Of a DNA stretch of 64,000 nucleotides, positions 15,805 to 24,747 are shown piece after piece. The DNA comes from Variovorax sp. PBL-H6 (lineage in GTDB: Bacteria > Pseudomonadota > Gammaproteobacteria > Burkholderiales > Burkholderiaceae_C), in assembly GCF_901827155.1 (NCBI RefSeq), contig NZ_LR594659.1, positions 5,040,501-5,104,500 on the forward strand, read 5' to 3'. Every line of letters begins with the position of its first letter. Position 1 is the stretch's first letter. The position numbers were made by a program, and so were the translations under genes. Under the pieces are notes generated by a model. That model was not told the DNA's origin. It made no database searches and worked only from the letters and a program-made list of their open reading frames with translations.

Positions 15805-16520
15805 GCTTCCATCCCCATGTAGACCCGCCGCACCTCGGCATCGCTCATGACTGCGCGCGGCTCCCCCTCCGCCAGCTTCTGCCCGAAGTTGATGACGAAC
15901 AGCCGATCGGCCAGCGACAGCAGCGCATGCACCACGTGCTCGATCCAGATCATCGTCACGCCGCGCGCCTTGATCCGCTTCAGCTCTTCCACGAGTTGCC
16001 TCGCCTCGGGCTCGGTCAGCCCGCCGGCGATCTCGTCCAGCAGCAGCAGCTTCGGCCGCGTCGCAAGCGCCCGCGCCAGTTCGAGGCGCTTGCGGTCCAG
16101 CAGCGTCAGCCCGCCGGCGGGCTTGTTCGCATGCGCCATCAGCCCCGTCTCCGCCAGTACCTCGTGCGCGGTCTCCCACGCTTCGCGCTCGGGCTGCCCA
16201 CCGCCGAAGCAGGCGGCAGTGACCAGGTTCTCGAACACGCTCATGTTCCCGAAGGGCTGCGGCACCTGGTAGCTGCGGCCGATGCCGGCATGGCAGCGCT
16301 GGTGCGGCTTGAGCCTGGTCACGTCGCGCCCTTCGTATTCCACGCGCCCGGCATCGACGCGAACGTCGCCCGAGATCAGGTTGAACAGCGTGGTCTTCCC
16401 CGCGCCGTTCGGCCCGAGGATGCCCAGCGTTTCGCCCTCGGCCACTGCAAGCGTGATGTCGTCTGTGACCTTGAGCGCGCCATAGGACTTGCGCACGCCA
16501 TGCAGGGCGAGAAGCGTCAT
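15801..16520 (-). CDS. livG: ABC transporter ATPase LivG
   Basis: This 239-residue ATPase begins MTLLALHGVRKSYGALKV, with Walker A GPNGAGKTT and Walker B LLLLDEIAGGL. The signature region reads LTLLDRKRLELARAL, the degenerate form usual in LivG proteins. It lies between the solute-binding protein gene (4-base ATGA overlap) and livF (4-base overlap), so the start is fixed by both overlaps. It is part of the Liv-type importer of the catabolic operon. Confidence 0.9.
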   Translation of the reverse strand: MTLLALHGVRKSYGALKVTDDITLAVAEGETLGILGPNGAGKTTLFNLISGDVRVDAGRVEYEGRDVTRLKPHQRCHAGIGRSYQVPQPFGNMSVFENLVTAACFGGGQPEREAWETAHEVLAETGLMAHANKPAGGLTLLDRKRLELARALATRPKLLLLDEIAGGLTEPEARQLVEELKRIKARGVTMIWIEHVVHALLSLADRLFVINFGQKLAEGEPRAVMSDAEVRRVYMGMEA

Positions 16521-17773
16521 GACAGGAGCTGCAATGTACCGACGGCAGGAATGTTCTTCGCGGCCTCGTTGTTGACGATGCTCAGCTCGACCTTGTACTT
16601 CTGGCCCTTGTTCCACTGGCCCAGCACCAGCGGCGTCCTGCTGACGTTCTTGAACGGGCCCTGGCCGCCCCACTTCACCGGCCCGACCACCGTGTCGAGC
16701 GAGGTGGCCGCGACTGCGTCGCGCACGTCGCTGGCCTGGGTCGACCTGGCCCGCGAGAGCGCATTCGCCGCCACCTCGAACAGCGCATGCGCAAAGCCGA
16801 TGGGTTGCGTCCACTGCTTCTTCGCGCCGGCCTCGTAGGCTTCGGCCAGCGACTTGGCGCTCTGCTTCGTCAGGCTGGACGTGAACGGATGCGAAGGGCT
16901 CCACCACACTTCGGTCGAAAGGCCGTTGCCGAGCTCGCCCAGCGCCTCGATCGCGCCCGGGAAGAGGAGCGCCTTGCCCAGCGTGATGACCTTCGGCCTG
17001 AAGCCCTGTTGCCGTGCCTGCGTCAGGAAGGTCTTGGCATCGGGCGGGATCACCACGCCGGTCACGATCTCGACGTTGTCGCGCTTGAAGGCCGCGATCT
17101 GCGCGCTGAAGTCCTGCGTGCCGTTCTGGAAGCGGCCCGGGTCGGTGAGCGTGAAGCCCATCTGCGACAAGGGCTTGGGGAAGCCGAGCTCCTTGTCGCC
17201 CCAGGCGTTGCCGTCGCCATCATTGGGGAAGAGCCCGCCCACCTTCTTGTTGGTACTGACCGTCTTCCAGCCGTTCGTGAAGTTGGCGATGACGTCCTCC
17301 AGCCCCCAGAACAGGTGGTAGGTCCAGGCGAAGCCCTTGGCCGGATCGCCCTTGCGCCCGAAGAACCAGGGCTGCCAGGGCACCACGCTGGACACGCAGG
17401 GCACCTCGTTGAGTTCGCAGGCATCGCTCACCGGGTTGGCCGTCTCGGGCGTGCCGGCGGTCAGCACCAGCGCCACCTTGTCCTTGAGGATCAGGTCGTT
17501 GGCGACCTCGCCGGCACGATTGGGGTTGGACTGGCTGTCCTTGAGCACGATCTGCACCGCGTACTTCCTGCCGCCGATGGCGATGCCGTCCTTGAAGGCC
17601 ATTTTCATCTGGTCGATGACCCACTTGTCGGCCTCGCCGAAGGGCGCGAGCGGGCCGGTCTGCGGCGAAACGTAGCCGATCTTGAGCGTGTCGGCGGCGA
17701 ACACCAGCGGCGCGGCGCCGCCGGCGGCCAGCGCTGCAGCGGCCTGGGTGAACTGCCTGCGATTGAGGGTCAT
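16517..17773 (-). CDS. Liv-type ABC transporter substrate-binding protein
   Basis: This 418-residue periplasmic binding protein starts at the ATG at 17771-17773, preceded by AAGGAGACAACC. It has a signal peptide that begins MTLNRRQFTQAAAALAAGG; its twin arginine could allow Tat export, and cleavage falls near VFAAD. The mature part starts LKIGYVSPQTGPLAPFGEAD, the classic start of family 4 (Leu/Ile/Val-type) binding proteins. Such proteins in aromatic-degradation operons often bind aromatic or alicyclic acids. It follows the maleylacetate reductase gene and overlaps livG. The ligand cannot be read from the sequence. Confidence 0.87.
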   Translation of the reverse strand: MTLNRRQFTQAAAALAAGGAAPLVFAADTLKIGYVSPQTGPLAPFGEADKWVIDQMKMAFKDGIAIGGRKYAVQIVLKDSQSNPNRAGEVANDLILKDKVALVLTAGTPETANPVSDACELNEVPCVSSVVPWQPWFFGRKGDPAKGFAWTYHLFWGLEDVIANFTNGWKTVSTNKKVGGLFPNDGDGNAWGDKELGFPKPLSQMGFTLTDPGRFQNGTQDFSAQIAAFKRDNVEIVTGVVIPPDAKTFLTQARQQGFRPKVITLGKALLFPGAIEALGELGNGLSTEVWWSPSHPFTSSLTKQSAKSLAEAYEAGAKKQWTQPIGFAHALFEVAANALSRARSTQASDVRDAVAATSLDTVVGPVKWGGQGPFKNVSRTPLVLGQWNKGQKYKVELSIVNNEAAKNIPAVGTLQLLS

Positions 17774-17822
17774 GGTTGTCTCCTTCTTCGTTGTCTGCCT
17801 GCACAAAACCAGGTGGATGTCT

Positions 17823-18890
17823 TCAGCCGGGCGGCGCGCCCACGTAGGCACGCTGCAGCAGCGCGCGGATCGCATCGCGCTCGGCCGGGCCGAAGGGGCG
17901 CGGGTTCCAGTAGGGATTGCTCACCGCGAGCTCGGCGGCGCGGTCCAGGTCGGCTTCCTTCATGCCGATGTCCTTCAGCGCGACAGGTGCGCCGTTGTCG
18001 CGTGCGAGTGCCTGCAGGCCATCGGCTGCGTTCGCGGTGCCGAGCGCGCGGGCGATGCGCTGCATCGCGCGCGGCGCCGCTTCGGCGTTGAAGGCAATCG
18101 CATGCGGCAGGACCACCGTATGCACCTCCGCATGCGGCAGGTTGAAGCTGCCGCCCAGCGTGTGGCACAGCTTGTGGTGCAGCGCCATGCCGACATTGCC
18201 CAGCACGGTGCCGCACAGCCAGGCGCCGTACAGCGCATCGGACCTCGCTTCGATGTCCTCCGGGCTGCGCCGGATCGCCGGCAGCGCTCGCGCAATGGCC
18301 GCGATGCCCTCCTCGGCCATCAGGTCCATCACCGGGTTGCTGTCCTGCGCATACAGGCCCTCGGCCGCGTGCGCAATGGCGTTGATGCCGCTGGTGACGC
18401 TCAGGCTCACGGGCAGGCTGCGCGAGAGTTCGGGGTCATAGATGACGGTGCGCGGCAGCACCCGCGGGTCCTTGCCGGTCTTCTTGAGGCCCGCCTCGGT
18501 CAGGCCGTAGATGGGTGTCATCTCGCTGCCCGCGTAGGTCGTGGGAATCGCCAGGATCGGCAGGCCCGAGTCGAGCGCAATGGCCTTGCCGAGGCCGGTG
18601 GTGGAGCCGCCGCCGATCGCCACCGCACAATCGGCGCCGAGCTGGCGCGCGACCTCGCGGGCCTCGCGCGCGGTTTCGATCGGCACATGCATGACGGCGC
18701 GGTCGAAGATGCCCGCGGCCTGCGCGCCGAGGAGATCCGCCACGCGCTCGGCCTGCCCGCGCTGTTCGGGCGTGGACAGCACCAGCGCACGACGCGCCCC
18801 CAATGCCTCGATCTCGCGGCCCAGGTGTGCGAGGCTGCCGGCGCCGAAGACCACGCGTTGCGGCTGGCTGGTGTAGATGAAGTCGCGCAT
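17823..18890 (-). CDS. Maleylacetate reductase
   Basis: This 355-residue enzyme of the iron-containing alcohol dehydrogenase fold would reduce maleylacetate to 3-oxoadipate with NAD(P)H. It begins MRDFIYTSQPQRVVFGAGSL, contains the nucleotide-binding GGGSTTGLGKAIAL stretch and the family-typical IPTTYAGSEMTPIYGLTE. It also has the His-rich region (AIAHAAEGLYA, ALHHKLCHTLGG, LPHAEVHTVVLPH) that supplies metal or catalytic ligands. The start at 18888-18890 has an AAAGG site upstream. It directly follows the aldehyde dehydrogenase in the operon, as expected for the last two steps of the hydroquinone ring-cleavage route. Confidence 0.9.
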   Translation of the reverse strand: MRDFIYTSQPQRVVFGAGSLAHLGREIEALGARRALVLSTPEQRGQAERVADLLGAQAAGIFDRAVMHVPIETAREAREVARQLGADCAVAIGGGSTTGLGKAIALDSGLPILAIPTTYAGSEMTPIYGLTEAGLKKTGKDPRVLPRTVIYDPELSRSLPVSLSVTSGINAIAHAAEGLYAQDSNPVMDLMAEEGIAAIARALPAIRRSPEDIEARSDALYGAWLCGTVLGNVGMALHHKLCHTLGGSFNLPHAEVHTVVLPHAIAFNAEAAPRAMQRIARALGTANAADGLQALARDNGAPVALKDIGMKEADLDRAAELAVSNPYWNPRPFGPAERDAIRALLQRAYVGAPPG

Positions 18891-18976
18891 CGTCGCCTTT
18901 CTCCTTGGTGGATGTTCGAACTCAGGCCGGCGGATGGACCGCGCGGCCGTCGAATTCTCTTCGGTCCACGACGGGC

Positions 18977-20485
18977 TCATCGCACGAAGTGCGGCGGAAT
19001 CTGCGCATCGACATTGACCCACACGCTCTTGACCTGCGTGTACTCGCGCATCGCGTCGAAGCCCATCTCCCGACCGTAGCCGCTCTGGCCCACGCCACCG
19101 AAGGGCGAGCCCGGGTTCACGCGCTTGTAGCTGTTGATCCACACCATGCCTGCGTGCAGGTCGCGTGCAACCTTGTGGGCCCGCTGGAGATCGGTGGTCC
19201 ACAGGCCGCTGCCGAGGCCGTAGTCGGTGCCGTTGGCGATGCGCAGCGCCTCCTCGTCGTCCTTGAAGGTGAGCACGGTGACGAAGGGGCCGAAGACCTC
19301 TTCCTGCGCCACGCGGTCCTGGAAGGACCTGGCACGCACCACCGTCGGTTCGACATAGCAGCCGCCGGCCAGGTCGCCGCCCGGCGACTTGCCGCCGGCG
19401 AGCACCTCGCCGCCCTCGCCTTTCGCGACTTCGACGTAGCTCAGCACGCGCTCGCGATGCTGGGCACTGGTGAGCGGCCCCATCTCGGTGGCGTCGTCCA
19501 GCGGGTTGCCCAGGCGAATCGACTGCGCCAGCGGAATGAACTTGTCGAGAAAGGCGTCGGCAATCCTCTCGTGCAGCATCAGGCGCGAGCCCGCGATGCA
19601 GGCCTGCCCCTGGTTGTGGAAGATGGCCCACGCGCTGCCGTTGATGGCGGCCTGCAGGTGGGCGTCGTCGAACACGATGTTGGGGCCCTTGCCACCCAGC
19701 TCCAGCTGCACCTTCTTGAGGTTGCCGGCACTGGCCTGGACGATGCGCCTTCCGGTGGCAGTGCTGCCGGTGAAGGCGATCTTGGCGATCTCCGGATGCT
19801 CGGCGATGTACTGACCCGCAACGCTGCCCAGGCCCGGCAGCATGTTGACCACGCCTTCGGGCATGCCGGCCTCGGCCATCAGCTCGACGATCTTCAGCGA
19901 CGAGAGCGGCGTGATCTCGGCCGGCTTCATCACGACGCAGTTGCCGGCCGCGAGGGCGGGCGCCATCTTCCAGCTGGTGAACATCAGCGGGAAATTCCAC
20001 GGCACCACCTGGCCGACGATGCCGACCGGCTCGCGCAAGGTGTAGTTGAGGAAGCCCGCTTCCACCGGAATGGTCTCGCCCTGGAACTTGTCTGCCATGC
20101 CGCCGAAGTAGCGGAAGCACGCCGCGGTGCGCGGCACGTCGAGGCGGCGCGAGTCGCGCACGGGATGGCCGGTGTCCAGCGACTCGAGCCGGGCCAGCTC
20201 CTCGGTGTTGGCTTCGATCAGGTCGGCAAGCTTCAACAGGATGCGGCCGCGATCGGCCGCGGCCATGCGGCTCCATGCCGGGAACGCGCGCTTTGCTGCG
20301 GCCACGGCCTTGTCGACGTCGGCCTTGCCGGCCAGCGCCACCTGGGCAATCGTCGAGTTGTCGTGCGGGTTGAGGGTGGCGAGCGTTTCGCCGGACTCGG
20401 CATCGACGAAGCGGCCGTCGATGAAGAGCTGGTGGCGGATCGGCGTCTCGAGGCCGGCGGCTCGCTGGATGTCTGCAAGATTCAT
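18977..20485 (-). CDS. Aldehyde dehydrogenase, probable 4-hydroxymuconic semialdehyde dehydrogenase
   Basis: This 502-residue NAD(P)-dependent aldehyde dehydrogenase has the conserved PWNF at 162-165, general base Glu262 (LELGGK) and nucleophile Cys296 (GQACIAGSR). It lies between the hydroquinone dioxygenase genes and the maleylacetate reductase gene. The expected reaction is therefore oxidation of 4-hydroxymuconic semialdehyde to maleylacetate, as in the p-nitrophenol and 4-hydroxyacetophenone pathways of pseudomonads. The substrate assignment rests on neighbours; the enzyme class is certain from motifs. Confidence 0.88.
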   Translation of the reverse strand: MNLADIQRAAGLETPIRHQLFIDGRFVDAESGETLATLNPHDNSTIAQVALAGKADVDKAVAAAKRAFPAWSRMAAADRGRILLKLADLIEANTEELARLESLDTGHPVRDSRRLDVPRTAACFRYFGGMADKFQGETIPVEAGFLNYTLREPVGIVGQVVPWNFPLMFTSWKMAPALAAGNCVVMKPAEITPLSSLKIVELMAEAGMPEGVVNMLPGLGSVAGQYIAEHPEIAKIAFTGSTATGRRIVQASAGNLKKVQLELGGKGPNIVFDDAHLQAAINGSAWAIFHNQGQACIAGSRLMLHERIADAFLDKFIPLAQSIRLGNPLDDATEMGPLTSAQHRERVLSYVEVAKGEGGEVLAGGKSPGGDLAGGCYVEPTVVRARSFQDRVAQEEVFGPFVTVLTFKDDEEALRIANGTDYGLGSGLWTTDLQRAHKVARDLHAGMVWINSYKRVNPGSPFGGVGQSGYGREMGFDAMREYTQVKSVWVNVDAQIPPHFVR

Positions 20486-20512
20486 GATGAGAAGCGCTCC
20501 CTATCGCCAACT

Positions 20513-20989
20513 TCAGCTGTTGGCAGGGTTGCCGGCCAGCCAGGGATAGCGCGTGGTGTCCTTGCCGGCATAGTCGGGGTCGAGATAGATGAAGCAGCGC
20601 TGGATGAGGAAGTCGCGCACCTCGAACACATCGCACCAGCGGCCCGCGCCCCACTCGGGAACGCCGGCACGCCAGGGACCATCCGCGTGCTCGCCGGAGC
20701 TCGTGCCTTCGCAGGCGAACAGGTCGGTGCCGGTGAAGATCCAGTTGAAGCCGGCGTAGTCGTGGCGGATGGCCTTGCCGCGGCTGCCGACCTCGCCGAA
20801 GAGCTTGCCGATCTCGTCCTTGCCATTGGCCAGCCCCCATTTGGGAAAGTAGACCTGCGCATCGCTCGCGAACAGGTCGAGGATGGAACCGCCGGTGGAG
20901 GTGACGCCGCCGTTGTCGTAGGCCTTGAGGTATTCGAGCGCCACCGACTTGCGTTGCTCGTCGGTCATGGTTTGACGGGTGAGGGCCAT
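20513..20989 (-). CDS. NTF2-like (SnoaL-type) protein
   Basis: This 158-residue protein has the size and layout of NTF2-fold proteins: an N-terminal helix pair (KSVALEYLKAYDNGG), the DLFASDAQVYFPKWG turn typical of SnoaL-like proteins, and C-terminal strands with FEVRDFLIQRCFIYLDPDY. Members include isomerases, cyclases, dehydratases and non-catalytic subunits. It lies between the cytochrome c gene and the aldehyde dehydrogenase gene, so it could handle a ring or quinoid intermediate. No specific reaction can be read from the sequence. Confidence 0.7.
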   Translation of the reverse strand: MALTRQTMTDEQRKSVALEYLKAYDNGGVTSTGGSILDLFASDAQVYFPKWGLANGKDEIGKLFGEVGSRGKAIRHDYAGFNWIFTGTDLFACEGTSSGEHADGPWRAGVPEWGAGRWCDVFEVRDFLIQRCFIYLDPDYAGKDTTRYPWLAGNPANS

Positions 20990-21005
20990 GGTGGATCTCC
21001 TTTTT

Positions 21006-21377
21006 TCACTTGAGTGACTGCATGTACTCGATGAGCGCGGCGCGCTTCTTCGGGTCGTCCTGGAAATAGGCCATCGTGCTGCCGGGCGCGAGGGCCTGGG
21101 TGTCGGCGAGCCACTTGTCGAGCAGCGTCCGGTCCCAGGTCTTGCCCTTCATCGCATCGAGGTACTGCTTCGAATAGGTGAAGCCGGGGCTCGCCGCGGC
21201 AGGCTTGCCGAGCAGGCCGTAGAGATTGGGACCGACGCCGTTCGGCTCGCCCTTGCCGAAGCTATGGCATTGCGTGCAGGCCGACTGCGCGAGGCGCTGG
21301 CCGGGTGACTGTGCTTGTGCAAGGCTCGCGGCGAGCAAGAGAAACGCAGCGAGCGGCAGCAGCAGCGAGGTCTTCAT
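21006..21377 (-). CDS. Small periplasmic cytochrome c
   Basis: This 123-residue class I cytochrome c has a cleavable signal peptide (AFLLLAASLAQAQ) and a single heme motif CTQCH at 34-38. A likely axial methionine lies in PGSTMAYF near residue 102. Its sequence resembles the soluble cytochrome c2-like group (GVGPNLYGLLGK, YSKQYLDAMKGKTWD). Its ATG overlaps the stop of the Tat-exported flavoprotein gene, so the two are probably made together, with this cytochrome as electron acceptor. Confidence 0.9.
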   Translation of the reverse strand: MKTSLLLPLAAFLLLAASLAQAQSPGQRLAQSACTQCHSFGKGEPNGVGPNLYGLLGKPAAASPGFTYSKQYLDAMKGKTWDRTLLDKWLADTQALAPGSTMAYFQDDPKKRAALIEYMQSLK

Positions 21378-23122
21378 GCAGCCCCCCTGCCCTCGGCATG
21401 GGCCGCGTTCGCCGCGCGATAGGCAAAGGCGATGATCGGACCCAGGGTTGCGCCGCCCGCCCAGTAGGCGCGGCCCGATGCCGAGGCGACGCAGTTGCCC
21501 ACGCCGTAGAGCCCGGGAATCGGCTGCTCGCGGGCGTCGAGCACACGGCCGTTCGTGTCGGTCTTGGGACCGCCCTTGGTGTCCAGCGTGCCGGCCACCA
21601 CGAGCGCCGCGTAGTACGGGCCGGCATCGGCCAGCGGCCACATCGTCGGATTGCTGCGGCCGGGCTCCGCCTTCACGTCGCCGTTGAAGAGCTGCTCCAC
21701 GACGCGCTCGCCGCGGTGGAAGTCCAGGTCCTTGCCGGTCTTCGCGAACTGGTTGAAGCGCGCGATGGCGGCCTGCAGGTTGGGCAGGAACTCGGGCGCG
21801 AGCCGCGCGCCCCCGACCACGCTCGCGTACTTGACGAAGCGCTCGTCGATGCCGCGCGCCAGCTCGGCCAGCGTTGCGCCCTTGATCACGTGGCGGTCGT
21901 CGGTGCCGGGCGGCACGATCAACCGGCCGTACTCCGCGCTGGCCGAATTCTGCTGTGAGCGCTCGTCCCAGACCGCGATGCGCACGAGGTTGGGGTACTC
22001 GGCCTTGGCGCCATCCCATTCGAAGAAGGTCTGGGCCAGCTCGTTGTACTGCAGCTTCTCGTTGACGTTGCGCCGGCCGTACTTGTTGACGAAGAGCATG
22101 GAGTCGCCGGCCACCGAGAACATGCCGGAGATGGAGCCGTCCCTTGCAACGGCCTTCTCCAGCGGGATGGGGCAGGTCCAGGCGTAGTTCATGTTGCGCA
22201 GCTGCGCGCCCAGGGCGCCGGCGATCGGGACGAAGTCGCCTTCGTTGCTCGGTGCCGCGCAGCCGCCGAAGATCGGGCCGTTGAGAAAGTTCCTGCGCAG
22301 CTCGACGTTGTGGGTGAAGCCGCCGGTGGCAAAGATCACCGCCTTGCGGGCACGAAGGCGCACGGTCGCGTCGAGCTCGTCCCTGGCCTCGACGCCGATC
22401 ACGCGGCCGCTCTTGTCCTGCAGGATCTTCGTGACACGCATGCCGGTGCGGATCGGGATGCCGTCCTGCCGCGCCTTGGTCGACATCGTGCGCACTGCCA
22501 CCAGGCCGCCGTCGGCCATGCTGGGGATCGCCTCGCTGGGCACCAGCACGCGGCCCTTGGGCGCCTTGTTCTCGGGCAGCTCGGCGAAGTAGTCGGGCAC
22601 GTCGGCCACGTGGCGGTAGGGCAGCGCGCCCTTGGCCGCAAGCAGTTCTGCCGCGGGCGAGGCGCTGTCGTAGAAGGCGGAGCACATGTCGTACTCCCAC
22701 TGCGTGAAGCCGTAACGCGGATGGTCCGGGTCGTAGCCCTGCGGGTTCGACAGCCGCGCGACGTACTTCAGGAAGTCGGGCTTGGGGTCGGCGATGCCCG
22801 CCTTCTTCATGGCCTCGTTGTTCGGCACCCAGTACCAGAAGGCGGCCTTGGCGGTGGTGCCGCCGATGCTGCCGGCCTTCTCCAGGATCACCGCGCTGTT
22901 GCCCTGCCAGCGCGCGAACAACGCCGAGGCCAGCCCGCCGGCGCCACTGCCGGCGACGACGATGTCGTAGGTGGCGTCGAATGCGGGAGCCGTTGCCGCG
23001 TCGGCCTCTTGCGATGCGAGCCCCAGGGTCGCTGCCGCCACGGCTGCCGAGCCCGCGCCGGCTTGCTGCATGAATCGCCGGCGCGATTTCGCCCCGGCAT
23101 CGGACCGGATTCGGTCTGCCAT
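21374..23122 (-). CDS. Tat-exported FAD-dependent dehydrogenase (fumarate reductase/3-ketosteroid dehydrogenase-like)
   Basis: The ATG at 23120-23122 follows a strong GAGGAG site and gives 582 residues. A twin-arginine leader (KSRRRFMQQAG, residues 13-23) ends near QEADAAT, so the enzyme is exported folded with its cofactor. A dinucleotide-binding GSGAGG motif lies at 58-63, and the C-terminal FAD segment reads GLYGVGNCVASASGRAYWAGG. This layout is shared by flavocytochrome fumarate reductases and 3-ketosteroid or oxo-cyclohexane desaturases. Coupling to a cytochrome c gene suggests a periplasmic dehydrogenase that passes electrons to the respiratory chain. A plausible role is desaturation of an alicyclic ketone to an aromatic compound. 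That substrate is inference. Confidence 0.82.
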   Translation of the reverse strand: MADRIRSDAGAKSRRRFMQQAGAGSAAVAAATLGLASQEADAATAPAFDATYDIVVAGSGAGGLASALFARWQGNSAVILEKAGSIGGTTAKAAFWYWVPNNEAMKKAGIADPKPDFLKYVARLSNPQGYDPDHPRYGFTQWEYDMCSAFYDSASPAAELLAAKGALPYRHVADVPDYFAELPENKAPKGRVLVPSEAIPSMADGGLVAVRTMSTKARQDGIPIRTGMRVTKILQDKSGRVIGVEARDELDATVRLRARKAVIFATGGFTHNVELRRNFLNGPIFGGCAAPSNEGDFVPIAGALGAQLRNMNYAWTCPIPLEKAVARDGSISGMFSVAGDSMLFVNKYGRRNVNEKLQYNELAQTFFEWDGAKAEYPNLVRIAVWDERSQQNSASAEYGRLIVPPGTDDRHVIKGATLAELARGIDERFVKYASVVGGARLAPEFLPNLQAAIARFNQFAKTGKDLDFHRGERVVEQLFNGDVKAEPGRSNPTMWPLADAGPYYAALVVAGTLDTKGGPKTDTNGRVLDAREQPIPGLYGVGNCVASASGRAYWAGGATLGPIIAFAYRAANAAHAEGRGAA

Positions 23123-23203
23123 TTGTTGTCTCCTCAAGAAGGAAGCGAAGCTGAAGGAAGCGAAGCTCAGAAGGACGCGCCGCAAGTGCGGCGCGTTATC
23201 GCC

Positions 23204-24211
23204 TTAGAAGCTCACGGGGATCTCCGGGCTCTCGCCCTTCTGGATCTCGTAGACCAGGCTCGGCGAGCCGTTCTCCCACACCAGCAGCATCGAGCGCTTC
23301 GGGCTGAAGCCCTGGTGGCGGCAGTAGGCGGGCATGGCGGCCATGTCGCCGGCCTTCATGATCACGCGGGCCATGGGGCGGCCGGTGTTCTTGTCGCCGC
23401 AGTCCCAGTGGATCTCGTCGGTCATCTGGAAGAACCATTCGACGCGATCGTTGCCGTGGATGATCGGCAGGATGTGCTCCTCCGTGGTCGGGCACATGAA
23501 GCTGTGCTTGACGACCGAAGTGAAGCTCGGGTTCCACGTGACCTGCGAACGGCTCAGGAAGCCGAAGAGGTTGAAGGCATGGACTTCGTTCTCGAAGCCC
23601 GGCTCGGGGTGCAGCTCGGGCTGGCCCTGCGGCACATCGGCAAATGCGCGGTTCACGGGTGCGCCGGTATCGTCGCTGCGCAGCCGCAGGTCGTCCTTCA
23701 GGCCCACGCAGCGCTTGGCGAGCTCGCGGGCACGGGTGATCTTGGCGGTGTTGTTGCCGTTCTTGCGGCCATAGGGGGAGCCGGTTTCCTGCGGCGCGGA
23801 GAAGGGGTCGAAGCTCTCGTTGGTCCAGTCGTCGAGCATGGCTTCGAAGGTGGCGCGGATCTGGGCGGTGGGGAAGTTCTCCAGCAGGTCGATACCGGCT
23901 TCCTTCATGGTGCCGTTGTAGCTGCCGGCGTAGAGGTCGACCGACTGGTAGTGGTTGACGGTGCCGACCACGTCGTCGAAGTTGACCCATCCATAGAAGA
24001 AGCCCCAGGCCACGTCGCGCATCAGGGCGCGCAGGTAGTTGCCGGCGTCCATGGTGTGGCTCATCGGGCGGCCGTCGCGGGTTTTCCAGGTGATATGCGC
24101 GAAGTACTCGTCGCGGCGGAAGCCGAAGCTGCCGAGCGTGAATGTCTTGTAGCCGAGCGTGGCGTCCGGTTGCGACGCGAAGACGTTGGCGAGCTCTGCG
24201 GGTGCGTTCAT
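23204..24211 (-). CDS. hapD: Hydroquinone 1,2-dioxygenase large subunit
   Basis: This 335-residue subunit matches the iron-binding large subunit (HapD/PnpD) of two-component hydroquinone dioxygenase, which cleaves hydroquinone to 4-hydroxymuconic semialdehyde with O2. The iron site can be read directly: His252, Asn254 and Glu258 (HGNDRVE) and His299 (YCRHQG). The 0/+2/+6/+47 spacing equals what I recall for the metal ligands of the structurally known PnpCD enzyme. The family's usual length is about 340 residues. The start at 24209-24211 is preferred over longer frames. The small subunit gene lies just upstream and the two lower-pathway enzymes downstream. Confidence 0.85.
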   Translation of the reverse strand: MNAPAELANVFASQPDATLGYKTFTLGSFGFRRDEYFAHITWKTRDGRPMSHTMDAGNYLRALMRDVAWGFFYGWVNFDDVVGTVNHYQSVDLYAGSYNGTMKEAGIDLLENFPTAQIRATFEAMLDDWTNESFDPFSAPQETGSPYGRKNGNNTAKITRARELAKRCVGLKDDLRLRSDDTGAPVNRAFADVPQGQPELHPEPGFENEVHAFNLFGFLSRSQVTWNPSFTSVVKHSFMCPTTEEHILPIIHGNDRVEWFFQMTDEIHWDCGDKNTGRPMARVIMKAGDMAAMPAYCRHQGFSPKRSMLLVWENGSPSLVYEIQKGESPEIPVSF

Positions 24212-24234
24212 GGTGGGACTCCTCGAAGTTCGGT

Positions 24235-24747
24235 TCAGTGGGTCTGGCAGATGTCGGCCCACTTCTCGACGGAGAGATCGCCCTTGCAGGTTTGCAGCAC
24301 GATCACGCCGGGGTCGCCGACGCTGCGGAACTGGTAGGCGGTGTTCTTCGGCAGGAGGCCCTGATGGCCGCGTGTGAGCTTCATCCACCCCATCTTCTGG
24401 CCCCGGGGTTCACCCTTGACGAGCACCGCGCCGTTCTTCTCTTCATCGGCGACGGCCTGGGCCGCGTCGAGCTTGACCAGGTGCACCTCGACCTCGCCGT
24501 CCATCACGAGCGCGAACTCGTCGTGCGCGCAGGTGTACCAGGGCGAGCTGCCTTCGGCGCGCAACGTCTCGAGGACGTAGATCTGGTTCTGACCGAACAC
24601 GACCTTCTCGTAGGGCTGGCTCTTGCTCGCGATGTCGAAGCAATTGGACATCGCGTAGTGCTTGACGTCATCGGCGATGGGCTCGACGTGACCCCTGTCG
24701 TATTGCTTGAGCGAACCGAAGCGGGTCTGGTAGGCGGTGGCTGTCAT
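24235..24747 (-). CDS. hapC: Hydroquinone 1,2-dioxygenase small subunit
   Basis: This 170-residue cupin-like protein has the size of HapC/PnpC, the small subunit of hydroquinone dioxygenase. Cupin-type strands are visible at 75-90 (HDEFALVMDGEVEVHL) and 127-140 (GHQGLLPKNTAYQF). The gene lies 23 bases upstream of the large-subunit gene, the order known from the hap and pnp clusters. The identification depends partly on the well-supported large subunit next to it. Confidence 0.8.
   Translation of the reverse strand: MTATAYQTRFGSLKQYDRGHVEPIADDVKHYAMSNCFDIASKSQPYEKVVFGQNQIYVLETLRAEGSSPWYTCAHDEFALVMDGEVEVHLVKLDAAQAVADEEKNGAVLVKGEPRGQKMGWMKLTRGHQGLLPKNTAYQFRSVGDPGVIVLQTCKGDLSVEKWADICQTH

Noticed and set aside
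18891..20840. N-terminal extension of the maleylacetate reductase frame to 20840
   Set aside because: The frame overlaps the complete aldehyde dehydrogenase gene. The reductase starts at 18890 with a ribosome binding site.
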